The notes under the pieces: model-generated
Told to the model about the DNA's origin: nothing
Databases searched by the model: none
The model's input: the letters and a program-made list of their open reading frames with translations, nothing else
Assembly (NCBI RefSeq): GCF_027111335.1
Contig: NZ_CP114288.1
Coordinates: 4,836,001 to 4,900,000 of the forward strand
Direction of reading: 5' to 3'
Source: Flavobacterium aquiphilum
GTDB lineage: Bacteria > Bacteroidota > Bacteroidia > Flavobacteriales > Flavobacteriaceae
DNA length: 64,000 nucleotides
Shown here: positions 25,359-34,111 of the stretch, one piece after another
Numbering within the stretch: the stretch's first letter is position 1
Layout: each line of letters starts with the position of its first letter
Position numbers and translations under genes: made by a program

Positions 25359-26606
25359 ATGCATTTTCTTTATAATTTAACCATTCTATTTACTTCCCTT
25401 TTATTAAAATTCGTCGCACTTTTCAATCCAAAAATGAAACTTTTTGTTGATGGAAGAAAAAATGTTTTTGCCATTTTGGAACAAAAAATAGCACTCAATG
25501 ACCAGACAATATGGTTTCATGCTGCATCTTTAGGCGAATACGAACAAGGTTTACCAGTGATTGAAGAAATCAAAAAAAGCCATCCAGCCCATAAAATCAT
25601 AGTTACTTTTTTTTCGCCTTCGGGTTATGAAGTCAGAAAAAATAACACTATTGCCGACGTTACTGTCTACCTGCCATTGGACACTCAAAAAAATGCCAAA
25701 CGCTTCTTAGAACTGGTACATCCGGAACTTGTTTTCTTTATCAAATATGAGTTTTGGATTAACTATTTAAATCAATTGCAAAAACAAAAGATTCCCACTT
25801 ATTTGATTTCGGGCATTTTTAGGAAAAAGCAATTATTCTTCAAATGGTATGGCGGTTTTTATAGAAAAGCATTAGACAACTTTACCTATTTCTTTGTACA
25901 AAATGAAAATTCAAAAAAACTGATCACCGAATTAGGCAAAACAAATGTTATTGTTTCCGGCGACACCCGATTTGACAGAGTTGTTACTATTCTGGAAAAA
26001 GACAACACTTTGGATTTTATAGCCCAATTTAAAAACAACAAAACCACAATAGTAATAGGAAGTTCATGGCCAAAAGATGAAGCAATACTAGCAGAATACA
26101 TCAATTCCTGCAAAGATGAAGTCAAATTCATTATCGCACCGCACAACATAAAACCGGAACAAATCAAACAGCTGCAAAATAGTATCACTAAAAAAACAGC
26201 ACTTTTCTCAGAAAAGGAAAACAAGGATTTATCTCAGTTTGACGTGTTTATTGTGGACACCATTGGCATTTTGACCAAAATTTATAGTTATGCTGACATA
26301 GCCTACGTAGGAGGTGGTTTTGGAAACCCTGGAATTCATAATATACTGGAGCCTGCTACTTTTGGAATCCCTATAGTAATTGGTCCGAATTATTCTCATT
26401 TTGATGAAGCCGTCAGTTTGGTAAAAATCGAAGGTTGCATCTCAATATCTGATTTTAAAGAACTCGAAACCACATTTTCAACACTGATCCAAAATCCAAA
26501 TTTGAAAAAAGAAAAAGGAGAAATATGCTACAATTTTGTACAAGAAAATAAAGGAGCAACTAACCGTATTTTGGAAAAAATTACTCACAATAAAAGCTCA
26601 AAATAA
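25359..26606 (+). CDS. waaA: 3-deoxy-D-manno-octulosonic acid (Kdo) transferase
   Basis: A 415-residue inner-membrane glycosyltransferase (GT30) that adds Kdo to the lipid A precursor. The N-terminus has a hydrophobic anchor (LYNLTILFTSLLLKFVALF). WFHAASLGEYEQGLPVI carries the catalytic Glu of the family, IKYEFWINYL is conserved, SGDTRFDRV and GSSWPKDE follow, and the nucleotide-binding end has GGGFGNPGIHNILEPATFG. Single gene, no adjacent lpx genes. Number of Kdo residues added is not predictable. Confidence 0.94.
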   Translation: MHFLYNLTILFTSLLLKFVALFNPKMKLFVDGRKNVFAILEQKIALNDQTIWFHAASLGEYEQGLPVIEEIKKSHPAHKIIVTFFSPSGYEVRKNNTIADVTVYLPLDTQKNAKRFLELVHPELVFFIKYEFWINYLNQLQKQKIPTYLISGIFRKKQLFFKWYGGFYRKALDNFTYFFVQNENSKKLITELGKTNVIVSGDTRFDRVVTILEKDNTLDFIAQFKNNKTTIVIGSSWPKDEAILAEYINSCKDEVKFIIAPHNIKPEQIKQLQNSITKKTALFSEKENKDLSQFDVFIVDTIGILTKIYSYADIAYVGGGFGNPGIHNILEPATFGIPIVIGPNYSHFDEAVSLVKIEGCISISDFKELETTFSTLIQNPNLKKEKGEICYNFVQENKGATNRILEKITHNKSSK

Positions 26607-26786
26607 AAAAATTAGAGCCATTTTAGACCCTTAAAAAGGCAGTCCAATCCCATAAAAATATAGAGATTTTTTATTTTTTATAGTTATTTACTTATTTTTT
26701 ATTACTTAAAAGAAAAAGCTAACCTCCTGATTGGAAATAATTTTTAAAAAATAAATGAAAAAATATTTTACGTATTAAAAATTTTA

Positions 26787-26794
26787 TATCTTTG
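26787..26794 (+). promoter_or_regulatory. Bacteroidota -7 box for the Ala/Thr-rich lipoprotein
   Basis: TATCTTTG fits TAnnTTTG and lies 37 bases before the ATG. The -33 region is only T-rich. Confidence 0.55.
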
Positions 26795-26830
26795 CCACGA
26801 ATTAATAATTAACCTTTATATTAAATTAAG

Positions 26831-27037
26831 ATGAAAAAAGTATTTTTAAGTTTAGCTGTTGTTGCTGTATTAACTGTTGTATCTTGTAAAAAAGCTGATG
26901 CTCCTGCTGAAGAGGCTGTAGCTGCTGACACTACTGCTGTTGCTGCTGACACTACTGCTGCTCCAGCTGCTGACACTACTGCTGCTCCAGCTGCTGACAC
27001 TACTGCTGCTGCTCCAGCTGCTGCTCCAGCTAAGTAA
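26831..27037 (+). CDS. Small Ala/Thr-rich lipoprotein with tandem repeats
   Basis: A 68-residue predicted lipoprotein. The signal (KKVFLSLAVVAVLTVVSC) ends in a lipobox with Cys at residue 19. The mature chain is only a low-complexity tail made of 7-9-residue repeats of the form ADTTAAPA. There are four DNA units (21, 24, 24 and 27 bp) from 26924 to 27019, starting GCTGACACTACTGCTG. No folded domain is expected, so it may be a surface spacer or wall/membrane linker like a small Lpp-type protein (inference). It has its own promoter box and terminator, consistent with high expression. Function unknown. Confidence 0.8.
   Translation: MKKVFLSLAVVAVLTVVSCKKADAPAEEAVAADTTAVAADTTAAPAADTTAAPAADTTAAAPAAAPAK
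26924..27019 (+). repeat. In-frame minisatellite within the lipoprotein gene
   Basis: Four units beginning GCTGACACTACTGCTG, of 21, 24, 24 and 27 bp; the two 24-bp units are identical. Confidence 0.9.
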
Positions 27038-27062
27038 TTTCAAATTACACTAGAAAAAAATA

Positions 27063-27088
27063 AGCTGCTTAAATGCAGCTTTTTTTAT
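27063..27088 (+). terminator. Terminator after the lipoprotein gene
   Basis: AGCTGC, a six-base loop, GCAGCT and a run of seven T. Confidence 0.85.
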
Positions 27089-27140
27089 GAAATAAAGTTA
27101 AAAAAAATTATATTTTATTTCTACAACACAGTGTTCCAAA

Positions 27141-27176
27141 AAAAATACCGCTCCAACTTGGAACGGTATTTTTTTT
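27141..27176. terminator. Terminator for the DUF1508 gene, bidirectional
   Basis: AAAAATACCG pairs with CGGTATTTTT; T runs lie on both strands. Confidence 0.75.
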
Positions 27177-27195
27177 CTTTTCAATTTCAAAAAAA

Positions 27196-27546
27196 TCAGT
27201 CTAAAAAGACCAAATCATTATTATCCGAAAAGTCCAGAATTTCGGAAACAGATGCAGATTTCACAATTTCATCAATCCCCTTCTGAACCCTCAATTCGGT
27301 CGTATATTTTCTACTTAAAGCAAAAGGCGCCCCATCCAAAAATAATCTGAAAAAATACTTCCCCCCAGCTGATTTATGCTTATCGAAAGACGCTAAAGCA
27401 ACATTGGCTTTAAAATACTCTATCGCCTCCTCGCATTCAAATTTGAGCTCATACTTCAAACTTGTGAAAATCACTTTACCTTTCTTAGAAGTAAACACAA
27501 ATTTGTATGTATCATCAAATCTTTTACTAATCACAAAAGCCCCCAT
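27196..27546 (-). CDS. DUF1508 (YegP-like) protein
   Basis: A 116-residue protein with the tandem beta-beta-alpha units of DUF1508/YegP: the first copy runs from FVISKRFDDTYKFVFTSKKGKVIF, and the second from GKYFFRLFLDGAPFALSRKY. The conserved YxFxLxAxNGxxI-type strands are present in weakened form. Function of the family is not established; in other bacteria it occurs in stress-related settings. Single gene upstream of the tRNA pair. Confidence 0.75.
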   Translation of the reverse strand: MGAFVISKRFDDTYKFVFTSKKGKVIFTSLKYELKFECEEAIEYFKANVALASFDKHKSAGGKYFFRLFLDGAPFALSRKYTTELRVQKGIDEIVKSASVSEILDFSDNNDLVFLD

Positions 27547-27668
27547 TATTTTGATTTTAGAATTTAGATTATCGATTTCAAAGACATTAAACTACTGACA
27601 TCCAAAATAATCAGTCAGCGTTATTTGTACCAATAAAAAAAGCTCCAAACATTGTTTGAAGCTTTTTG

Positions 27669-27754
27669 TACTCAGAGCGGGACTTGAACCCGCACGAACA
27701 TTGCTGTTCACTGGATTTTAAGTCCAGCGTGTCTACCAATTTCACCATCCGAGC
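27669..27754 (-). tRNA. tRNA-Leu (TAA anticodon)
   Basis: About 86 nt with a long variable arm, as expected for a class II tRNA. The anticodon stem CTGGA/TCCAG surrounds CTTAAAA, giving anticodon TAA. The T arm contains GGGTTCAAGTCCC, and the acceptor arms are GCTCGGA and TCTGAGT, with a G-T pair at the end. No CCA is encoded. It follows tRNA-Gly in one transcript. Confidence 0.93.
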
Positions 27755-27768
27755 ATAAGACGATTTTG

Positions 27769-27841
27769 AGCGAAAAACGGGGCTCGAACCCGCGACCTCG
27801 ACCTTGGCAAGGTCGCGCTCTACCAACTGAGCTATTTTCGC
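27769..27841 (-). tRNA. tRNA-Gly (GCC anticodon)
   Basis: 73 nt; acceptor GCGAAAA/TTTTCGC, D arm AGCTCAGTTGGTAGAGC, anticodon stem GACCT/AGGTC around TGCCA giving anticodon GCC, T arm GCGGGTTCGAGCCCCGT. No CCA is encoded. The tRNA-Leu gene lies 14 bases downstream. Confidence 0.95.
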
Positions 27842-27887
27842 ATTTCATTCTTAAAAGAACCACAATGTTTGTTTCACATTGCGGATG

Positions 27888-27918
27888 CAAATTTAGAACT
27901 TTTATTCAATTACACAAA
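27888..27918 (-). promoter_or_regulatory. Promoter of the tRNA-Gly/tRNA-Leu operon
   Basis: On the minus strand, TTTG, a 19-base spacer and TAAATTTG match the Bacteroidota consensus exactly, 46 bases before tRNA-Gly. This is the best promoter in the window. Confidence 0.8.
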
Positions 27919-28066
27919 CCTTTTTTCTAAAAAAAACGAAGATAAAATTTAACATTCTGACAACCTTTAATTTAAAGAAAAAAGAAAAATTAGATTCAAG
28001 TCATAGTTTTCAGCTTTAATCACAATACAAACTGAAAACTGTGACTTCGACTAAAAATATAGAAAC

Positions 28067-30673
28067 CTATTTCCTCGTCAACATCCGTTTAATTTCATTC
28101 AGTTTCATTAATGCTTCCACCGGTGTAATAGCATTTATATCCAAATTTACAATCTCTTCCTTGATTTCTTCCAACAAAGGATCATCCAGATTAAAGAAAC
28201 TCATCTGCATTTCCTCTTTTTCCAATTTTATGCCGTTCAGTACGTCGCTCGAATGGTTTTTCTCCAATTTCTTCAACATCTTTTGCGCTCTTGAAATCAC
28301 TAACTGAGGCATTCCGGCCATTTTTGCCACATGAATACCAAAACTATGCGCACTTCCTCCTTTTACCAGTTTTCGGATAAAAAGCACCGTATCTTTCAAT
28401 TCTTTTACGGAAACATTGTAATTCTGAATTCGGGACATTGTCTCGGTCATCTCGTTTAATTCGTGATAATGAGTCGCAAACAATGTTTTGGCCTTAGATG
28501 GATGTTCATGCAAAAACTCGGCAATTGCCCAAGCGATCGAGATTCCGTCATACGTGCTCGTACCTCTTCCGATTTCGTCCAACAACACTAAACTACGTTC
28601 GGAAATATTATTCAAAATAGAAGCTGTTTCGTTCATCTCCACCATAAAAGTAGATTCTCCCATCGAAATATTATCCGATGCCCCTACTCTTGTGAATATT
28701 TTATCGACAATCCCCATTCTCACACTTTCAGCAGGCACAAAACTTCCCATTTGCGCCAGCAACACAATCAAAGCCGTTTGACGCAATATTGCCGACTTAC
28801 CCGACATATTGGGCCCGGTAATCATAATCAATTGTTGGGTTTCCCTATCCAAATAAACGTCATTCGTGATATACGGAACCCCGACAGGTAATTGCTTCTC
28901 AATTACAGGATGTCTTCCCTCTTTAATATCCAATTCGAAAGTTTCGTCTATTTCCGGACAAACATATTTATTTTCGATTGCCAGTTGCGTAAAACAACAC
29001 AAACAATCCAATTGCGCTACCAAATTAGCATTCATCTGAACCGGTTTGATATAGGTAGCCACCCAACTCACCAATTGTTCAAACAAATCGTTTTCTATCT
29101 TTTGGATTCTTTCCTCCGCTCCCAGAATTTTGGTTTCGTATTCCTTCAGCTCTTCGGTAATATAGCGTTCCGCACTTACCAGCGTTTGTTTTCTGATCCA
29201 CTCGGCAGGAACTTTATCTTTATGCGTATTTCGAACTTCGATATAATAACCAAACACATTATTGAATGATATTTTTAATGAAGAAATTCCTGTACGTTCC
29301 GACTCTCTCTTTTCGATACCTTCCAAAAACTGTTTCCCGGAAGTCGATATTTCACGCAACTCATCCAATTCGGCATTAATCCCTTTAGCAATCGCATTTC
29401 CTTTGGCAATTGCCACAGGTGCATCCTGATTTAAGGTAGTCTGTATTTTTTCGCGTAACAAATCACAACTATGCAAATTGTCTCCAATTACTTTAACTGC
29501 TTCCTGAGGACTTTCCAAAGCCAATGATTTGATCGGAATAATAGCATCCAACGACTCTTTCAGGTACACTACTTCGCGAGGCGAAACTTTCCCGGTCGCA
29601 ATTTTGGAAATCAAACGCTCTAAATCTGAAATCTGCTTGATTTGATTTTGAATATTTTTTAAAATATCTTGATTTTCTTTCAAATAAGAAACCACCTGAT
29701 GACGGCTTTTAATTTTATTACTATCCTTCAAAGGCAAAGCAAGCCAACGTTTCAATAAACGTCCACCCATTGGCGAAAGCGTTTTATCAATTACATCAAG
29801 TAGCGTAACGGCATTCGGATTATAACTGTGATACAATTCGAGATTGCGAATCGTAAATCGATCCATCCAAACATAAGCATCTTCGGCAATTCGGTGGATT
29901 GCCGTAATATGCTGCACTTTGTTATGCTGCGTTTCGGACAAATAATAAAGAATGGCTCCCGACGCAATAATCCCTTCCTTTAATTCCTCGACACCAAACC
30001 CTTTTAAAGAAACGGTTTGAAAATGTTTAGTCAATGTTTCAAGCGCATAATCTTCTTTGAAAATCCAATCTTCTAAATAAAAATTATGAAAATCCTCTCC
30101 GAAAATCTCTCGGAATTCACTTTTATTATTTTTTGGAACCAAAACCTCACTCGGGTTGAAATTTTGAAGCAATTTATCCACATACTCCGAATTACCTTGG
30201 GCAACAAGAAATTCGCCTGTAGAAACATCCAAAAAGGAAACACCGATAGTTTTATTGGCTAAATAAACCGCGGCCAAAAAGTTGTTGGTTTTAGAATGTA
30301 AAACCTCATCATTCATCGAAACTCCAGGAGTCACAAGTTCGGTTACTCCACGTTTAACAATAGTTTTGGTCATTTTGGGGTCTTCCAATTGATCACAAAT
30401 AGCCACACGAAGCCCTGCTTTAACCAATTTAGGCAAATAAGTATTGATTGAGTGATGCGGAAAACCAGCCAATGCCGTTTCAGTCTCAGAACCCGCTCCT
30501 CTTTTAGTCAATGTAATCCCTAAAATTTTTGAAGCTCTAATAGCATCTTCCCCAAAAGTCTCATAAAAATCACCAACTCTAAACAACAAACAGGCATCGG
30601 GATATTTCCCTTTGATTTCGTTGTATTGCTTCATTAACGGAGTCTCTTTGACTGTCTTTTCTTTTGTTGCCAA
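28067..30673 (-). CDS. mutS: DNA mismatch repair ATPase MutS
   Basis: An 868-residue MutS1 protein that recognises mismatches and recruits MutL. The mismatch-contacting motif is [11 protein letters not shown] (Phe-x-Glu) in domain I. The ATPase has Walker [23 protein letters not shown] (Walker B) and the FATHYHEL motif. The C-terminal [12 protein letters not shown] region is present. The start is uncertain: a TTG at 30673 gives the conserved N-terminus [16 protein letters not shown], whereas an ATG at 30730 adds a hydrophobic stretch not expected for a cytosolic protein. No mutL is adjacent. Confidence 0.95.
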   Translation of the reverse strand: MATKEKTVKETPLMKQYNEIKGKYPDACLLFRVGDFYETFGEDAIRASKILGITLTKRGAGSETETALAGFPHHSINTYLPKLVKAGLRVAICDQLEDPKMTKTIVKRGVTELVTPGVSMNDEVLHSKTNNFLAAVYLANKTIGVSFLDVSTGEFLVAQGNSEYVDKLLQNFNPSEVLVPKNNKSEFREIFGEDFHNFYLEDWIFKEDYALETLTKHFQTVSLKGFGVEELKEGIIASGAILYYLSETQHNKVQHITAIHRIAEDAYVWMDRFTIRNLELYHSYNPNAVTLLDVIDKTLSPMGGRLLKRWLALPLKDSNKIKSRHQVVSYLKENQDILKNIQNQIKQISDLERLISKIATGKVSPREVVYLKESLDAIIPIKSLALESPQEAVKVIGDNLHSCDLLREKIQTTLNQDAPVAIAKGNAIAKGINAELDELREISTSGKQFLEGIEKRESERTGISSLKISFNNVFGYYIEVRNTHKDKVPAEWIRKQTLVSAERYITEELKEYETKILGAEERIQKIENDLFEQLVSWVATYIKPVQMNANLVAQLDCLCCFTQLAIENKYVCPEIDETFELDIKEGRHPVIEKQLPVGVPYITNDVYLDRETQQLIMITGPNMSGKSAILRQTALIVLLAQMGSFVPAESVRMGIVDKIFTRVGASDNISMGESTFMVEMNETASILNNISERSLVLLDEIGRGTSTYDGISIAWAIAEFLHEHPSKAKTLFATHYHELNEMTETMSRIQNYNVSVKELKDTVLFIRKLVKGGSAHSFGIHVAKMAGMPQLVISRAQKMLKKLEKNHSSDVLNGIKLEKEEMQMSFFNLDDPLLEEIKEEIVNLDINAITPVEALMKLNEIKRMLTRK

Positions 30674-30828
30674 AATTGTACTAATTAAAATGAATATAAA
30701 ATGCAGCGAATTTATAATTTTATACCGCAAAAAGCTAAGATGGAAAAAAATTAAATTACTTTTAAGAAAAAGTTACAATACAATTTTGTTAATTTGTACA
30801 AAATCTGAATCAAATACTAGGAAATACT

Positions 30829-31290
30829 ATGAAAAAATTACTTCTATTAGCTATGCTAACCATCTTAGGAACAACAGTTTCTAACGCCCAAGAGACTTCA
30901 AAAAAGGCTAAAAAAGCAAAAACAACTGCAGCTGCATTACCAAAAGTAGAAGGTGCAGGAATGGTTTTTGAAAACGAAACTATCGACTACGGAACAATCG
31001 CCCACAATGCTGATGGTAACCGTCAATTTGTTTTCACTAACAATGGTAACAAACCATTGATTATCACAAACACTCAAGGATCTTGTGGATGTACAGTTCC
31101 AACTACACCAAAAGAACCAATTGCTCCAGGAGCAAAAGGAGTTATTGGAGTAAAATATGCTACTGACAGAGTAGGTCCTTTTACAAAACAAGTAACTGTA
31201 ACTTCGAATGCTGAAGGGCAACCAACTAAAGTCCTTACCATAAAAGGAACTGTTTTACCAGATGCTGCACCTGCTGCAACAAAAAGCTAA
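30829..31290 (+). CDS. DUF1573 secreted protein
   Basis: A 153-residue exported protein with a signal peptide (LLLLAMLTILGTTVSNAQ) and a DUF1573 Ig-like domain: DYGTIAHNADGNRQFVFTN, then GSCGCTVPTTPKEPIAPG with its paired cysteines, and VTVTSNAEGQPTKVL. This domain is common in Bacteroidota periplasmic or outer-membrane proteins; function is not established. It is divergent from mutS and ends at a strong terminator. Confidence 0.88.
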   Translation: MKKLLLLAMLTILGTTVSNAQETSKKAKKAKTTAAALPKVEGAGMVFENETIDYGTIAHNADGNRQFVFTNNGNKPLIITNTQGSCGCTVPTTPKEPIAPGAKGVIGVKYATDRVGPFTKQVTVTSNAEGQPTKVLTIKGTVLPDAAPAATKS

Positions 31291-31312
31291 TATTACTTTT
31301 TAATAAAATAAA

Positions 31313-31347
31313 AAAAGGCTTCCTGATTTTTTGGGAAGCTTTTTTTA
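31313..31347 (+). terminator. Terminator after the DUF1573 gene
   Basis: AAGGCTTCC pairs with GGAAGCTTT and is followed by T residues. Confidence 0.85.
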
Positions 31348-31367
31348 TAAAAGCAATTACCAAAACA

Positions 31368-31898
31368 ATGAGAAAACTTGAAAACAGCGAACTAGAAAGA
31401 AAATCAATTGAAGATTTCAAAAAATCCGAAAAGACACCTTTGATTTTAGTTTTGGACGATATCCGCAGTTTACACAATATTGGTTCTGTTTTTAGAACCG
31501 CTGATGCATTTTTAATCGAAAAAATAATCCTTTGCGGCATCACCGCCACTCCCCCAAATAAGGAAATCCACAAAACTGCTTTGGGAGCAACCGAAACAGT
31601 CGCATGGGAACATCATGAAAATATACTGGAAGTTATTTCAAATTTAAAAGAAGAAAATGTAATTACTCTTGCCATCGAACAGGTAGAAAGTGCTTATTTT
31701 CTACAAGATTTCAAAGTAGATAAAAACCAAAAATATGCTCTAATATTCGGAAATGAAGTTTATGGCGTTGCTCAGGAAGCCGTAGCTTTATGTGACGGCT
31801 GCATCGAAATTCCGCAATTGGGAACAAAACACTCGCTGAATATTTCGGTAAGCGCCGGAATTGTGGTTTGGGATCTGTTCAAACAATTCAATTTTTAA
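31368..31898 (+). CDS. TrmH/SpoU-family RNA methyltransferase
   Basis: A 176-residue SPOUT methylase that adds a 2'-O-methyl group to rRNA or tRNA ribose. The three SpoU motifs are visible: VLDDIRSLHNIGSVFRTADAF (motif 1, with catalytic Arg), ALIFGNEVYGV (motif 2) and IPQLGTKHSLNISVSAGIVV (motif 3, deep trefoil knot). It lacks the N-terminal L30e-like domain of RlmB-type enzymes, so it is closer to the short TrmH type. Exact target is uncertain. Confidence 0.9.
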   Translation: MRKLENSELERKSIEDFKKSEKTPLILVLDDIRSLHNIGSVFRTADAFLIEKIILCGITATPPNKEIHKTALGATETVAWEHHENILEVISNLKEENVITLAIEQVESAYFLQDFKVDKNQKYALIFGNEVYGVAQEAVALCDGCIEIPQLGTKHSLNISVSAGIVVWDLFKQFNF

Positions 31899-31967
31899 CT
31901 AATCATTTTATCTAATAAACTTCTAAACAAAGTTTTGCATTTTGATTTAAAAGTTTATTTTTATAAA

Positions 31968-34109
31968 ATGAAAACTATCCCCCACATAAACATAGTATTA
32001 CTTTTTGCATTTTTATTTTTTAATTATAGTAATGCAACACCTAACCTCAATCCTCCAAAAAAAGGATTTATAAAATCAAATTATTTTCTTGCCAATGTTG
32101 CCCCAACAATAACCGCAACGGGAGATCAGGCTTATTGCCCTTTAAGTAATATCAATATTGTAACCTCTATAACCATTACTGACCCTGACGACTCCGGTAC
32201 TGATGCTGTTTATATTCAGATTTCATCGGGTTATGTCAATGGAGAAGATATATTAACTCTTAATAATGCTTTATCCCATACCACAATCACAAGTAGCTGG
32301 AGTTCAACTGAAGGCAAACTGACACTAAAAAGCCCCACAGGAATCCCGGTAACTTATATCGATTTTGAGAACGCCATAAAGGACATTCAATTCAGCAGTT
32401 CATCAGCAACCCCTTCTGGAATCAAAAATTTCTCAATCAGTATTGGACAAGCCAATTATTTACCCAGAAACGGCCATTATTACGAATACGTGCCAAGTTT
32501 AGGCATTAGCTGGACAAATGCAAGAGCCGCAGCTGACATTAGAACCTATTATGGACTTAAAGGCTATTTAGCTACGCTTACAGCAGCAGATGAAGCTCAA
32601 TTAGCAGGAAAACAAGCACCTGGAGCAGGCTGGATTGGAGGAAGCGATTCAGAGACTGAAGGAGTTTGGAAATGGATGACAGGACCAGAAGCAGGTACCA
32701 TTTTTTGGAATGGACTAACGAATGGCTCAACTCCCAATTTTGCTTTTTGGAATACTGGTGAACCCAATCAAGCAGGAGACGAAGATTATGCCCATATCAC
32801 AGCACCAGGAGTTGGAATTCCAGGTTCTTGGAACGATTTACAAGAAGCAGGTAATCCAAGCGGCAGTTACCAAGCCAAAGGATATATTGTAGAATATGGA
32901 GGAACTCCCGGAGATCCCGTTTTACAACTTTCAGCCAGTACTAAATTAACCGTCGCATCAATAAGTAGTACAACACCAGCATCAAGATGTGATGCAGGAA
33001 CCGTAACGCTTAAAGCAACAGCCACTATTGGGACAATCAATTGGTATGACTCTTTAACTGGGGGCAATTTTATGGGAACTGGATCGAATTTCACCACTCC
33101 AATAATAAATACAACCACCACTTATTATGTTGAAACCACCACTACAAACTGCACAAGCAAAAGAACAGCTGTAGAGGCCAAAATAATTATTACACCAACA
33201 GTCACAAACACAAACTCACCTGTTACCAATTGTGGCCATGGCTTATTTACATTAATGGCCACACCTTCTGTTGGAACAATAAATTGGTATTCACAAATAG
33301 GAGGAACAGTTGTCGGCAACGGAACATCTTATATTACTCCTACAATCAACAGTAATACGACTTATTATGCCGAAGCCATAAACAACGGTTGTACTAACAA
33401 TACAAAAGTCCCTATCCAATTGATTGTATACCCATTACCCGCAGTCACTGATCAAACCGTCGAAAAATGCAACTCCAGTTCTATCACCTTGGACGCATCG
33501 ATTCCTAACATGAAATATCTTTGGAGTACAGGCGAAACTACACAAACAATTACTGTTTCAACAACAGGTATTTATACAGTGGATGTAACAAGCCCAGCGC
33601 CCCAAAACTGCACTAGCAAAAAAACAATTACAGTTATCGAAAACAACAAACCTGAAATAAAAAACATAACAGTTGATGATACAACAGTTACTATAGAATT
33701 GGTAAAAGCCGAAAATCATTTTGAATTCTCGATTGACGGACTTAACTATCAAGATTCTAATGTATTCACGAATGCCCCTAGTGGATTACAAACCGCTTAT
33801 GTTCGTGACCGCAACCAATGTACGACCGATACGAAGACTTTCATCGTTATCATTGTTCCTAAGTTTTTCACGCCAAACAATGATGGATATAATGATGTAT
33901 GGGAAGTAAAAGGATTGGCAGATTATCCTCTCGGTGAGGTTACACTTTTTGACCGTTACGGAAAATTGATTACCCAACTCAATAGTTACAACCGAAGCTG
34001 GGACGGAACTTTGAACAAAAGAGCCTTACCCGCAACCGACTATTGGTATGTGCTAAAATTGGATCCGCAAAGCCCTGAAGTGAAAGGCCATTTCTCTTTA
34101 AAAAGATAA
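31968..34109 (+). CDS. T9SS type B cargo protein with C-type lectin and Ig-like domains
   Basis: A 713-residue secreted protein. After the signal peptide (MKTIPHINIVLLFAFLFFNY) comes an N-terminal cadherin-like segment. Residues about 165-310 form a C-type lectin-like domain (HYYEYVPSLGISWTNARAAA, GYLATLTAADEAQL, GWIGGSDSETEGVWKWMTG). Two Ig-like repeats follow, each with an xGTINWY core and a TxTTYYxE strand. The chain ends in the type B sorting signal (FTPNNDGYNDVWEVKGL, VTLFDRYGKLI, SWDGTLNKRALPATDYWY). It should be exported and placed on the cell surface, probably as an adhesin (inference). The start at 31968 gives the best signal peptide. Confidence 0.88.
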   Translation: MKTIPHINIVLLFAFLFFNYSNATPNLNPPKKGFIKSNYFLANVAPTITATGDQAYCPLSNINIVTSITITDPDDSGTDAVYIQISSGYVNGEDILTLNNALSHTTITSSWSSTEGKLTLKSPTGIPVTYIDFENAIKDIQFSSSSATPSGIKNFSISIGQANYLPRNGHYYEYVPSLGISWTNARAAADIRTYYGLKGYLATLTAADEAQLAGKQAPGAGWIGGSDSETEGVWKWMTGPEAGTIFWNGLTNGSTPNFAFWNTGEPNQAGDEDYAHITAPGVGIPGSWNDLQEAGNPSGSYQAKGYIVEYGGTPGDPVLQLSASTKLTVASISSTTPASRCDAGTVTLKATATIGTINWYDSLTGGNFMGTGSNFTTPIINTTTTYYVETTTTNCTSKRTAVEAKIIITPTVTNTNSPVTNCGHGLFTLMATPSVGTINWYSQIGGTVVGNGTSYITPTINSNTTYYAEAINNGCTNNTKVPIQLIVYPLPAVTDQTVEKCNSSSITLDASIPNMKYLWSTGETTQTITVSTTGIYTVDVTSPAPQNCTSKKTITVIENNKPEIKNITVDDTTVTIELVKAENHFEFSIDGLNYQDSNVFTNAPSGLQTAYVRDRNQCTTDTKTFIVIIVPKFFTPNNDGYNDVWEVKGLADYPLGEVTLFDRYGKLITQLNSYNRSWDGTLNKRALPATDYWYVLKLDPQSPEVKGHFSLKR

Positions 34110-34111
34110 TA

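Noticed and set aside
26924..27019. CRISPR-like direct repeats
   Set aside because: Units are adjacent, in frame and code for the lipoprotein tail.
28892..29269. 125-codon plus-strand frame inside mutS
   Set aside because: Antisense to conserved MutS domains, with no protein-like features.
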